From NCBI GenBank assembly GCA_963665005.2, contig CAXXTQ010000001.1, positions 310,001-374,000 of the forward strand: 64,000 nt of DNA. The letters run 5' to 3'. Below, piece after piece: positions 25,803 through 33,742 of the stretch. Made by a program: the position numbers and the translations under genes. A model generated the notes under the pieces. The model ran no database searches. It was not told the origin of the DNA and saw nothing but the letters and a program-made list of their open reading frames with translations. The stretch is from G963665005 sp963665005 (GTDB lineage Bacteria > Bacillota > Clostridia > Christensenellales > SZUA-584). The first letter of the stretch is position 1; each line of letters begins with the position of its first letter.

Positions 25803-26554
25803 GCTGGCAGTAAATGGATGCCAGATTCCATCTCCATAGCGTAATCTCTTGGAGTTAAGTTCCCTAGGGAACTGTGCGGTCGAAACTCGTTGTAATCCGT
25901 TCTCCATGTCTCCAGTTTACTTCTTGCATCTTCAATTGACAAGAACCAATTTATATTTAAACACTCATCTCTAAGACTACCATTAAACGACTCGATAAAG
26001 GCATTATCGGTGGGTTTCCCGGGTCTAGAGAAATCAAGCTTAATGTTAGCGGAATACGCCCATGCATCCAGTATTTTTGATATAAACTCCGGACCATTAT
26101 CAACTCGGATTCTTTCTGGAGCTCCTCTGCTGCAACAAATCGTTTCTAAAGCTTTGACAACTTTCTCGCCGTTAATTCTTTGGTCTGCGTAAATTGCTAA
26201 GCATTCTCTACTAAATACATCGATAATGGTTAACGCTCTAAATCGTTTACTATTAAACAAGCAATCTGATACGAAATCCATTGCCCAACACTGGTTGATT
26301 TGTCTCACGTCTTCTCTTGGAATCCTAGTGCCGCTAATGCGCTTTCTCTTGGTTTTACTGCGCAAATTCAGCCCTTCTTCACGATAAAGCCGATAAACCC
26401 GCTTATGATTGATCTTCCAACCTTCTCGTCTTAGCAAGATGTGTATGCGCTTATACCCATACCTGATCCGTGCAGTAGCTATATCTTTTATTCGCATCCT
26501 TAGTAATGCTTGATTATCTGCCTTGCTTTTATAGCGGAATGTCGATCTATACAT
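25778..26554 (-). CDS. IS3-family transposase OrfB (DDE integrase)
   Basis: 258 residues from the first ATG; the real protein probably starts by -1 frameshifting from orfA at 26644-26650, adding about 30 residues (KALKPEVKREAVRWLQAQYA...). The catalytic triad is in MDFVSD (D), RVDNGPEF (D) and DNAFIESFNG (E), and the HTH_21 region precedes it. The last codons (EAELLTL) lie in the terminal 51-bp unit that is iterated downstream. The gene is intact, so this copy could supply transposase. Confidence 0.9.
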   Translation of the reverse strand: MYRSTFRYKSKADNQALLRMRIKDIATARIRYGYKRIHILLRREGWKINHKRVYRLYREEGLNLRSKTKRKRISGTRIPREDVRQINQCWAMDFVSDCLFNSKRFRALTIIDVFSRECLAIYADQRINGEKVVKALETICCSRGAPERIRVDNGPEFISKILDAWAYSANIKLDFSRPGKPTDNAFIESFNGSLRDECLNINWFLSIEDARSKLETWRTDYNEFRPHSSLGNLTPRDYAMEMESGIHLLPAEAELLTL

Positions 26555-26637
26555 CTGTACCGCTTTGCATCCGCGACACTCGCTAATTGCATATTGCGCC
26601 TGAAGCCATCTGACTGCTTCTCTCTTAACTTCAGGCT

Positions 26638-26904
26638 TTAGAGCTTTTTTGATAGTACATCCTGCAACATTTGTTTATCAAGACTTAAATCTGCAACCAA
26701 TTTTTTCAGTTGTCTGTTTTCCTCTTCAAGCTGTTTCAGTTTTCGCAAATCGCTTGGCATCATTCCGCCATATTTCTGTTTCCACCGATAAAAGGTTTGC
26801 TCTGTTATACCCATCTTTCGCACTACTTCTTTCACTGGCGTTCCTGTCTCAGCTTGCTTCAATGCAAAGGCTATTTGCTCTTCCGTAAACTTACTGGTCT
26901 TCAT
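26638..26904 (-). CDS. IS3-family transposase OrfA (HTH_8)
   Basis: An 88-residue protein: N-terminal HTH (TEEQIAFALKQAETGTPVKE) and a C-terminal leucine zipper (LKQLEEENRQLKKLVADLSL). It ends ...VLSKKL*, and the codons for SKKL contain A AAA AAG (26644-26650, minus strand), a standard -1 slippery heptamer that joins the frame to orfB. OrfA binds the IS ends and OrfAB is the transposase. Confidence 0.92.
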   Translation of the reverse strand: MKTSKFTEEQIAFALKQAETGTPVKEVVRKMGITEQTFYRWKQKYGGMMPSDLRKLKQLEEENRQLKKLVADLSLDKQMLQDVLSKKL

Positions 26905-26930
26905 TTTTTTATCCTCCCTTTGTTAGCTTA

Positions 26931-27524
26931 TTATATTTCCAAAACTAACATTTTGCATAGACCAGTTTTTTGGGAGAACGTCAGTTTCCCGGGTCTAGAG
27001 AAATCAAGCTTAATGTTAGCGGAATACGCCCATGCATCCAGTATTTTTGATATAAACTCCGGACCATTATCAACTCGGATTCTTTCTGGAGCTCCTCTGC
27101 TGCAACAAATCGTTTCTAAAGCTTTGACAACTTTCTCGCCGTTAATTCTTTGGTCTGCGTAAATTGCTAAGCATTCTCTACTAAATACATCGATAATGGT
27201 TAACGCTCTAAATCGTTTACTATTAAACAAGCAATCTGATACGAAATCCATTGCCCAACACTGGTTGATTTGTCTCACGTCTTCTCTTGGAATCCTAGTG
27301 CCGCTAATGCGCTTTCTCTTGGTTTTACTGCGCAAATTCAGCCCTTCTTCACGATAAAGCCGATAAACCCGCTTATGATTGATCTTCCAACCTTCTCGTC
27401 TTAGCAAGATGTGTATGCGCTTATACCCATACCTGATCCGTGCAGTAGCTATATCTTTTATTCGCATCCTTAGTAATGCTTGATTATCTGCCTTGCTTTT
27501 ATAGCGGAATGTCGATCTATACAT
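26931..27524 (-). pseudogene. OrfB of the truncated IS3 copy
   Basis: Identical to the intact OrfB for its first about 180 residues, then it reads across the junction into the end of the first copy (last shared residues ...LDFSRPGK, then foreign LTFSQKTG...). The third catalytic residue (Glu) and the C-terminus are lost, so it cannot catalyse transposition. Confidence 0.9.
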
Positions 27525-27953
27525 CTGTACCGCTTTGCATCCGCGACACTCGCTAATTGCATATTGCGCCTGAAGCCATCTGACTGCTTCTCTCTTAACT
27601 TCAGGCTTTAGAGCTTTTTTGATAGTACATCCTGCAACATTTGTTTATCAAGACTTAAATCTGCAACCAATTTTTTCAGTTGTCTGTTTTCCTCTTCAAG
27701 CTGTTTCAGTTTTCGCAAATCGCTTGGCATCATTCCGCCATATTTCTGTTTCCACCGATAAAAGGTTTGCTCTGTTATACCCATCTTTCGCACTACTTCT
27801 TTCACTGGCGTTCCTGTCTCAGCTTGCTTCAATGCAAAGGCTATTTGCTCTTCCGTAAACTTACTGGTCTTCATTTTTTTATCCTCCCTTTGTTAGCTTA
27901 TTATATTTCCAAAACTAACATTTTGCATAGACCAGTTTTTTGGGAGAACGTCA
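26984..27953 (-). mobile_element. Truncated tandem copy of the IS3 element
   Basis: This 970-bp block repeats 26014-26983 with no difference that I can find. It begins inside orfB (at the GTTTCCCGGG of 26014) and ends at the same outer IS end. The IS right end of the first copy abuts the truncated orfB of this one. Identity implies a recent duplication. Confidence 0.9.
27608..27874 (-). CDS. IS3-family transposase OrfA, second copy
   Basis: Residue-for-residue identical to the OrfA at 26638-26904, including the slippery A6G. Any frameshift product would be a truncated OrfAB, because its orfB is cut. It could still bind IS ends and act as a regulator. Confidence 0.9.
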   Translation of the reverse strand: MKTSKFTEEQIAFALKQAETGTPVKEVVRKMGITEQTFYRWKQKYGGMMPSDLRKLKQLEEENRQLKKLVADLSLDKQMLQDVLSKKL

Positions 27954-28525
27954 CTATCCCCGATTTATTGGACACGTAGAGTAGATTCATGAGTTAAAAT
28001 GCAGTTTTTCGAACTCTATCGGCGATTTATACCCTAATGCTGAATGTAATCGCTTAGGATTGTAAAACATCTCGATATATTCGAATATTGCTTTCCTTGC
28101 GATCTCTCTTGTTTCAAACGGATGCTTTTTATCTACAAGTTCTGTTTTTAATGACTTGTTGAAGGATTCTATCACAGCGTTATCCCACGGATTCCCACCA
28201 CGGCTCATGCTGATATACGCGCCTTTTCTTTTGACAAGAGTATTGTATCTGTCGCTCATAAATTGCGCGCCACGGTCTGTGTGAACCATTAGACCGATCT
28301 TCGGGTTCTCTCTGTTGTATGCGTCATTCAAGGCCTCTATCGCAAGCTGCTCACGCATATGGCGATTAATAGACCAGCCTACAACTTTGCGCGTGCATAA
28401 GTCCAAATAAACCATCAAATATTCATAACCCTCTTTTGTAGGTATATATGTGATATCGCCAACCCATATTTTATTTCTTTCCTTTACATCAAATTTACGA
28501 TTCAAATGATTCGGGTGGAACGGAC
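27954..28525 (-). mobile_element. Fragment of a second, unrelated IS3-family element
   Basis: It begins at CTATCCCCGATTTATTGGACACG, directly abutting the first IS. It carries a 5'-truncated orfB and stops where a further copy of the same terminus (ACTATCCCCGTTCTATTGGAC, 28526 on) begins. There is no orfA. Confidence 0.75.
27987..28505 (-). pseudogene. IS3-family OrfB, 5'-truncated
   Basis: 172 residues covering the DDE core: D in VGDITYI, D in HTDRGAQF, E in DNAVIESFNKSLKTE, with the C-terminal YNPKRLHSALGYKSP typical of IS150/IS3-type OrfB. The N-terminal HTH_21 part is missing; the frame continues upstream (FHPNHLNRKFDV) until it is cut at 28525 by the next IS fragment. Confidence 0.85.
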
Positions 28526-28667
28526 TATCCCCGTTCTATTGGACGCATAAAATAGATTATGAATTAAAGTGTAGTCTTTCGAACTCTATTGGCGATTTAT
28601 ACCCTAATGCGGAATGTAATCACATTAAATTTTAAAACATCTCAATATATTCGAATATCGCTTTTTA
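28526..28667 (-). mobile_element. Terminal scrap of a third IS copy
   Basis: ACTATCCCCGTTCTATTGGAC followed by about 120 bp homologous to 27956-28090 (end of the second IS orfB: frame debris of FEKLHFNS and upstream) with many substitutions. It is older than its neighbour. Its other side breaks into the Gfo/Idh/MocA pseudogene at about 28668. Confidence 0.7.
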
Positions 28668-29030
28668 TGGCTGCCAATATCTCTTTGGCCTTTTGTCGTT
28701 TGCCACAAGTAGTTTTTCGCAGTAAATATGATTACCTGCCCCTATTGCTTTTAATATTGCCTCTTTATGCTGAAAATTCGGAAGGCAGACACACACAGCA
28801 CCCGTATCCCCGTACTGAAAAACTCGTCTATACTGTCGGTAGCGGATTCAAATCCGAATAAATCTTTTGCCTGCTGCGCTTTTGAATACGTACGGTTATA
28901 TACGTTCGTCAGTTTGCCGAAAAAGGCAGGTTGTCATAAAAGAACGACAGATTCTTTAGAGCATAACAATGAACCTTGCTGATAAACCCCATTCCCAAGA
29001 TCCCGACTTTTATTTCTTTTTTTGTTTTCT
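28668..29030 (-). pseudogene. Gfo/Idh/MocA-family oxidoreductase, truncated and frameshifted
   Basis: The minus strand near 29020 reads KVGILGMGFISKVHCYALKN, a classical NAD(P)-binding N-terminus of this family. After a frameshift it continues SKAQQAKDLFGFESATDSID, and after another CLPNFQHKEAILKAIGAGNH with IYCEKLLVAND, matching the conserved EKP region. It is then cut by the IS scrap at 28668. The gene was probably a sugar or inositol dehydrogenase of the same catabolic system. Confidence 0.75.
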
Positions 29031-29048
29031 CTCCTGATAATTCTTTAA

Positions 29049-29690
29049 TTACAGATATGCCTTTTTGAGCCTTTCATATGCCCTGCCTATATTTTCAGGC
29101 AACTGTTCATATTTCATATAGCCCTTTTCAGGATAGCATAATATTCGCTCTATCTCGCCGATAAGCAATTTTATCAAGTCCTGCCCTTTGCCTTTAAATA
29201 GGAATAATTCCTCTTCGAATGTGGTATCCGGCGGCATATTGTAAACCTTTAATTTAGGAATCTTTCTTTGGATTGTACGCCATACGCGCCTTTGCCTGTA
29301 AGGGGAGGCAACAGCAATGACTTTTTTAATACCTTTATCAAAATTAAAAACTTTATCATGAGCTTTAAGAACTTCGGCGCTCATAGAAATATTTTCCCCG
29401 GTATTGGTCGATTTGGCCTCAAGTATTATATCTTCATCTTGTATCTCAGGAAATTCTTTAAGTAGCACTTTCCTAAACACAGTAGCTTCTGCGTCGGAAA
29501 GGCCGGCTGTTCCCGAGCCTCTTCCCCCTGTAAAGAGTATTTTATCCGCAACTCCTCTTTTATGAAGGAAAGCACATTGCCTTGGGATACTAAGATCAAA
29601 ATGCCCAAAACCTATTATAAGATCAGCATCGCAGTATTTTTCTTCGCGGATATACAAATAATCGAATAAACGTCCAGCATCATAAAACAT
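29049..29690 (-). CDS. YdcF/SanA-like DUF218 protein
   Basis: A 213-residue protein with the DUF218 signature: an N-terminal IIGFGHFD strand-turn, ILFTGGRGSG, the acidic VFRKVLLKEFPEIQDEDIILEAKSTNTGEN stretch (shown here as its start and end) and VIAVASPYRQRRVWRT. It has no signal peptide or membrane segment, so it resembles the soluble YdcF rather than SanA. Function is unknown for the family; S-adenosylmethionine binding has been reported for YdcF. It lies downstream of the BMC operon after a 170-bp gap and may not belong to it. Confidence 0.8.
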   Translation of the reverse strand: MFYDAGRLFDYLYIREEKYCDADLIIGFGHFDLSIPRQCAFLHKRGVADKILFTGGRGSGTAGLSDAEATVFRKVLLKEFPEIQDEDIILEAKSTNTGENISMSAEVLKAHDKVFNFDKGIKKVIAVASPYRQRRVWRTIQRKIPKLKVYNMPPDTTFEEELFLFKGKGQDLIKLLIGEIERILCYPEKGYMKYEQLPENIGRAYERLKKAYL

Positions 29691-29862
29691 CTCAGAATAA
29701 CCCTATCTACCCCTTTTATGATTCTAACAGTACAGAGCTTTTATATCAACATATGAAAAAAGCTTCATTTTTGCGCAAAAGAAAATATACCAGCTTTTTC
29801 GATTTGAAAGTCATAACAAGTATATTTACTATTTCTTTAGTATAAATGAACTTTGCGACTTC

Positions 29863-30594
29863 CTACCCGGTAACAATCTTAACCGAAGCACTGCACCCCA
29901 GCCTGTTCGCACCGGCATTGAGCAATATGCTCGCAGTCTGTGCGTCTTTAATACCGCCGTCTATCTTTATGCCTATCTTACCGCCTATTATCGAGCGGAC
30001 GTATTTGACATCGTTCATGCACGCTTTCTTGCCCGTCAGCGCGTTTGATATTTTGATATAGTCCACGCCGCACATCTTTGCTATGGTAAGTGATCTTACC
30101 TTTTGTTCATCAGTCAGCAACCCCTGCTCATATATCGCCTTAATTTTTACACGGCCGCCCGCAACAGATACCATCTCTGCTAAATCTTTTTGCGCACCTT
30201 CAAAATCGCCTGATTTTATGGCAACAATCTGCATAGAAACATCAAGCTCACTCGCGCCGTTTAATATCGCTTCGCGGATCTCTGTGCATTTAGCCGCTGT
30301 TGAAGCCGCCCCGTGCGGAAAACCAACCGGCGTACACACGCCTATTCCGCTGCCGCGCAGCAAATCTACGGCAAGGCTTACAAAATACGGAGTCACGCAA
30401 ACATTCGCAAAACGGTATTTCTTAGCGTCCGCACAGCCCTGGCGAATCACGTCTGCCGTGGTATCCGGATTCAAAAGCGAATGCTCTAAAGCTCCGGCAA
30501 GGTCTGTGACCGGCGCTGCCGCGGGCATCTGCTTTTGATCCAGCCGTTTATATACTTCTTGCGTAACCTTGGCTACTATTTTCTCAATATCCAA
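29863..30594 (-). CDS. Divergent deoxyribose-phosphate aldolase with encapsulation peptide
   Basis: A 243-residue DeoC-family protein. The first 20 residues (MDIEKIVAKVTQEVYKRL) form an amphipathic helix like BMC encapsulation peptides. The catalytic set is retained: D118 (ELDVS), K181 (DYIKIS) and K210 (GIKIDGG). The normally conserved KTSTG around the Schiff-base Lys is KISNA, and VKASGG is IKIDGG, so the phosphate and substrate pocket differs from the canonical copy at 37735-38565. It is the last gene of the BMC operon. It may act on a different aldol substrate or be an impaired paralogue. Confidence 0.85.
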   Translation of the reverse strand: MDIEKIVAKVTQEVYKRLDQKQMPAAAPVTDLAGALEHSLLNPDTTADVIRQGCADAKKYRFANVCVTPYFVSLAVDLLRGSGIGVCTPVGFPHGAASTAAKCTEIREAILNGASELDVSMQIVAIKSGDFEGAQKDLAEMVSVAGGRVKIKAIYEQGLLTDEQKVRSLTIAKMCGVDYIKISNALTGKKACMNDVKYVRSIIGGKIGIKIDGGIKDAQTASILLNAGANRLGCSASVKIVTG

Positions 30595-30622
30595 TATTCA
30601 TCACCTCTAAATTAAGCCGTTT

Positions 30623-30910
30623 TCAAAAAGATGTTGTAGTGCCGTCCACCGAAAAATGGTCGAGCACGCCGCATATAGTCCAGTCAGCGATCAAATCGTC
30701 GTTGTTAAAGAACATCTTTGCGGCGCCGCCGTCGACATTAACGAGCACTATATCGCCCGTGCCCGAATTCGCGCAGTCAAAAGCTATCTGACGGCTGCCC
30801 AAAGGATTGCCCGACAAATCAATAAATTCAATGATCATCAGCTTATGCCCGGCAAACTTTTCATCTTTTACGGTAGATACAACGTTGCCCACAACTTTTG
30901 CAATTTTCAA
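30623..30910 (-). CDS. BMC-P pentamer shell protein (EutN/CcmL family), 1
   Basis: A 95-residue pfam03319 vertex protein: MKIAKVVGNVVSTVKDEKF at the start and the GTGDIVLVNVDGGAAK turn in the middle. Pentamers of this family close the vertices of the icosahedral shell. It lies 29 bp from the preceding BMC-H gene. It differs from the other two BMC-P proteins mainly in the C-terminal third (TICGVLDHFSVDG). Confidence 0.93.
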   Translation of the reverse strand: MKIAKVVGNVVSTVKDEKFAGHKLMIIEFIDLSGNPLGSRQIAFDCANSGTGDIVLVNVDGGAAKMFFNNDDLIADWTICGVLDHFSVDGTTTSF

Positions 30911-30938
30911 ATCAATCGTCCTCTTTTTTACCTAAGGC

Positions 30939-31211
30939 TTATTTAGGCAGTATGCCTTCCACGTCGTCATGCGGGCGCGGAATTACATGTACAGAGTTAA
31001 GCTCGCCTACACGTTTTGCCGCCGCTGCGCCTGCGTCCACTGCCGCTTTGACCGCTCCGACATCGCCTCTTACCATAACGGTAACGAGCCCCGAGCCTAT
31101 CTTTTCTTTTCCGACCAGAGCCACATTAGCCGCCTTAACCATTGCGTCAGCCGCTTCAATAGCGCCTACCAGCCCTCTTGTTTCCACCATTCCCAATGCC
31201 TGTTTTTCCAT
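30939..31211 (-). CDS. BMC-H hexamer shell protein (PduA/EutM type), 1
   Basis: A 90-residue single-domain BMC protein: EKQALGMVETRGLVGAIEAA, the KIGSGLVTV pore-lining strand and MVRGDVGAVKAAVDAG. It forms facet hexamers with a central pore through which small polar metabolites pass. Its sequence is nearly identical to the protein at 38590-38871, including the C-terminal HVIPRPHDDVE. It follows the BMC-P at 31240-31506 and precedes another BMC-P. Confidence 0.96.
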   Translation of the reverse strand: MEKQALGMVETRGLVGAIEAADAMVKAANVALVGKEKIGSGLVTVMVRGDVGAVKAAVDAGAAAAKRVGELNSVHVIPRPHDDVEGILPK

Positions 31212-31239
31212 GTCTAAGATCCCCTTTCAAATTACGTCG

Positions 31240-31506
31240 TTAAATATTTTCATTGTATTCGTCTATAAACCCGACTATCGCCGCATCCGCGGGCACCATT
31301 CCCTGACGAAATATAAGCCCCGCTTCTTTCGAGCCGACAAGGTAAACGAAATCTTCGCTGCCTGCCTGGCGCGTCTTATCGGCCGCAACTATAACCTTGC
31401 CCGGCTTGCCGTTGTCTATAACCTGCACCAACAGCAGCTTTATGCCGTGCAGCCCTTCGTCCTTGACCGTCGAGACGACAGAGCCAACCACTTTGCCTGT
31501 ATACAC
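31240..31506 (-). CDS. BMC-P pentamer shell protein, 2
   Basis: 88 residues from the GTG at 31506, which follows the upstream BMC-H stop by one base (TAGCGTG); the frame is open further upstream only inside that gene. It starts VYTGKVVGSVVSTVKDEGLH as in EutN/CcmL proteins and has SEDFVYLVGSKEAGLIF in place of the usual GxGD turn (GSED), a small departure. Its close coupling to the BMC-H suggests that vertex and facet proteins are made in a set ratio. Confidence 0.9.
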   Translation of the reverse strand: MYTGKVVGSVVSTVKDEGLHGIKLLLVQVIDNGKPGKVIVAADKTRQAGSEDFVYLVGSKEAGLIFRQGMVPADAAIVGFIDEYNENI

Positions 31507-31507
31507 G

Positions 31508-31813
31508 CTATTTCTGTGCCGCTTTAGCCGCCGCTTTCGGGCCGCTTGGCAGTATACCTTCAACGTCATCGTGCGGATGCGGTATTACGTGTACAGAATA
31601 AAGCTCTCCTACTCTTTTTGCAGCTGCCGCGCCTGCGTCAACGCTCGCCTTAACAGCTCCGACATCGCCCCTGACCATAACGGTCACAAGCCCCGAGCCT
31701 ATTTTTTCTTTGCCCATAAGCGAAACGTTTGCCGCTTTTACCATAGCGTCAGCCGCCTCTATCGCGCCTACCAGCCCTTTGGTTTCCACCATTCCGAGTG
31801 CTTCCTTAGCCAT
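31508..31813 (-). CDS. BMC-H hexamer shell protein with C-terminal tail, 2
   Basis: A 101-residue BMC-H. The core matches the other two hexamer proteins (EALGMVETKGLVGAIEAADA, KIGSGLVTVMVRGDVGA). It differs by an Ala/Lys-rich tail after EGILP (SGPKAAAKAAQK). The tail could face the lumen or cytosol and bind cargo or other shell parts. A GGAG-type site precedes the ATG. Confidence 0.95.
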   Translation of the reverse strand: MAKEALGMVETKGLVGAIEAADAMVKAANVSLMGKEKIGSGLVTVMVRGDVGAVKASVDAGAAAAKRVGELYSVHVIPHPHDDVEGILPSGPKAAAKAAQK

Positions 31814-31841
31814 TTTTATTTCTCCTTTTTGGTTTTTTCAT

Positions 31842-32387
31842 TTAAAATATAGCCTGTAATATATCTGGATGCGGCGACGGTATAACTACCGTCCTCGCTA
31901 CCATTCCCTGTACTTCTTCAAGGCTTTCTGCTGCCTTTACCGCCGCCCTTACCGCGGCTACATCGCCCGTGAGTATCACGAAAGATTTTCCTCCGAGCCC
32001 CCGCCCGAGCCTTACCTCTATAAGGCTGATATTCGCTGCCTTTACCGCCGCATCGGCGCCTATTACCGCCGATGCCAGTGAAAAAGTCTCCATCAGCCCA
32101 AGCGCTCCTAAGTTGTCTATCTTCGAGCTCGCGCTTATCGCCTCTATCACCTGGTCATCCACGTTTGGAATAACTATGCTGTCGACCAGCACATCATCCG
32201 CCGCTTCGGCTCCCGCCGCAACAGCCGCATTAACTGCCGCAACATCTCCCGATACGATGACTATATATTTGCCTGCGCATACCGCCTGAGCCGATACCAG
32301 CGCAACGTCCGCAGTTTTGAGCATGGCGTCGCCCGCTTCAATTCCTGCCGGTATGCAGTTTGTTTCGACCATTCCTAATGCGTTCAA
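31842..32387 (-). CDS. BMC-T trimer shell protein, PduT-like with cluster-type Cys
   Basis: 181 residues made of two fused BMC domains (1-90 and 94-181), forming pseudo-hexameric trimers. Cys37 in AQAVCAGKY aligns by eye with the Cys of PduT (KTICPGKF) that binds a [4Fe-4S] cluster at the trimer pore. With PduS encoded 17 bp upstream, this is the expected conduit for electrons across the shell. Domain 2 has SLIEVRLGRGLGGKSF at the matching loop. Confidence 0.92.
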   Translation of the reverse strand: MNALGMVETNCIPAGIEAGDAMLKTADVALVSAQAVCAGKYIVIVSGDVAAVNAAVAAGAEAADDVLVDSIVIPNVDDQVIEAISASSKIDNLGALGLMETFSLASAVIGADAAVKAANISLIEVRLGRGLGGKSFVILTGDVAAVRAAVKAAESLEEVQGMVARTVVIPSPHPDILQAIF

Positions 32388-32404
32388 AGTTTTTTCTCCT
32401 TTAT

Positions 32405-33727
32405 TTAGGCTGCTTGTATTTCAATATATGTATCTGTTATTTCCGTGACCCTGCCGCTGATGCTCGCATGTATCTTTGCGCCGAGGCTTTTTTGCGGTAT
32501 ATCTGCGATAAGCTGCCCTTTAGCAACAGCCTCTCCCTTTTTTACCGTCGGCACCGAAGGCGCGCCTATGTTCATATGAAGCGGAATCCTTACCGATTTC
32601 ATCGGCAGGTCGCGGTCTATCATCACGGTATCCTTATCGTATTTGCTTATACCCATTCTTGCCATCAACCGGCTTGTCGGAACCTTTATGCTGTCAATGG
32701 CGGGCGATACTTTTCCTTTTATTTTCTTTTCGGGTTTTAACCCTCCGTCTAAAAGCCCGTCTTTCATGCGCGCCATCATGCGGCTTGGGCTAAGCCCGAA
32801 GTTACACGCGTAATAGCTGCAAAGGCCGCAGTCACAGCATGAGAATATACCGTTCGGACTGTTGAGCAAACTTGCTTTTCCCATGAACGCCGTACGCATA
32901 ACTTTATGCGGTTCTACGCCGAGCCCGAGCGCGTTGCGCGGGCAGATCTGCGTACACATATTGCACTGGCAGCAGACCGCTTTAGCAAGTTTTAAATCAA
33001 GGCTTCCGTCATCCGTTTTCTTTTTTATCAGAGGATGGTCAGATTTTAGTATCAGCAGGCCGCCCGTTGTTTTGGTGACCGGCTCGTTCCAGTCGCTGCA
33101 TAATTTGCCCGTTGCCGGCCCGCCTATTATCAGAGTGTATCCGTCCATGCTTTCGGGGCCGCCCGCCGCCGCGATAAGCGCGACAAGCGGTGTTCCTATA
33201 GGCACTTTTATGGTTATCGGGCGCTTTATTTCTCCCGCTACCGTCACATATTTGTCTGTTACAGGCGTGCCTTCTAGAGCGTCCGCGATATTTATCAGCG
33301 TGCTCACGTTATTGACGACTGCGCCCACATCGAGCGGTATTCCGCCCGTAGGCACTACCTTGCCCGTTACTTCATATACCATCTGCTGTTCGTCCCCCGC
33401 CGGATAAAAATTATCCATGGTAAACAGCCTTATATTCTGTTCTTTGTTTACTTCCTTTTCAAGAGCGGCTATAGCATCTTTATATTTTTTCTTTGTGCAT
33501 ATCACGCCCTCTTTTGCGCCCGTCGATTGCATCACCGCTTTTAACCCGCGTAAAATCTTCTCGGGGTACGTCTGCATCATCAGGCGGTCTACCCTCAATA
33601 GCGGTTCGCATTCTGCGCCGTTTGCAAGCACTATATCCGCCTTGCCGTTTACTTTTATGTGAGTCGGAAAACCCGCACCGCCGGCGCCTATTATGCCCGC
33701 ATCGCGAATTTTATCTGCAACACTCAT
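32405..33727 (-). CDS. pduS: PduS/RnfC-like flavo-iron-sulfur protein
   Basis: A 440-residue protein. The N-terminal Gly-rich GIIGAGGAGFPTHIK and NGAECEPLL motifs are those of the RnfC/NuoF-like NADH and FMN domain. Two ferredoxin-like clusters follow, C252-C262 (CCQCNMCTQICP) and C297-C308 (CCDCGLCSYYAC), then an SLBB/barrel-like C-terminus. PduS oxidises NADH inside the compartment and passes electrons to the PduT-type cluster. The four-Cys spacing of the second site ends in YYAC without Pro. It is encoded between pduP and the BMC-T gene. Confidence 0.93.
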   Translation of the reverse strand: MSVADKIRDAGIIGAGGAGFPTHIKVNGKADIVLANGAECEPLLRVDRLMMQTYPEKILRGLKAVMQSTGAKEGVICTKKKYKDAIAALEKEVNKEQNIRLFTMDNFYPAGDEQQMVYEVTGKVVPTGGIPLDVGAVVNNVSTLINIADALEGTPVTDKYVTVAGEIKRPITIKVPIGTPLVALIAAAGGPESMDGYTLIIGGPATGKLCSDWNEPVTKTTGGLLILKSDHPLIKKKTDDGSLDLKLAKAVCCQCNMCTQICPRNALGLGVEPHKVMRTAFMGKASLLNSPNGIFSCCDCGLCSYYACNFGLSPSRMMARMKDGLLDGGLKPEKKIKGKVSPAIDSIKVPTSRLMARMGISKYDKDTVMIDRDLPMKSVRIPLHMNIGAPSVPTVKKGEAVAKGQLIADIPQKSLGAKIHASISGRVTEITDTYIEIQAA

Positions 33728-33742
33728 TGACTGCCCTCCGCA

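Larger units (their letters stand above)
25752..26983 (-). mobile_element. IS3-family insertion sequence, complete copy
   Basis: The element runs from TGAGGGTCCCCCGAAAACTAG (25752) to the opposite end at 26983, where GACCAGTTTTTTGGGAGAACGTCA is the imperfect inverted complement. It encodes orfA and orfB on the minus strand in the usual IS3 layout. Its left terminus is iterated six more times outward (25434-25751), so the original target junction on that side cannot be read. Confidence 0.85.
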
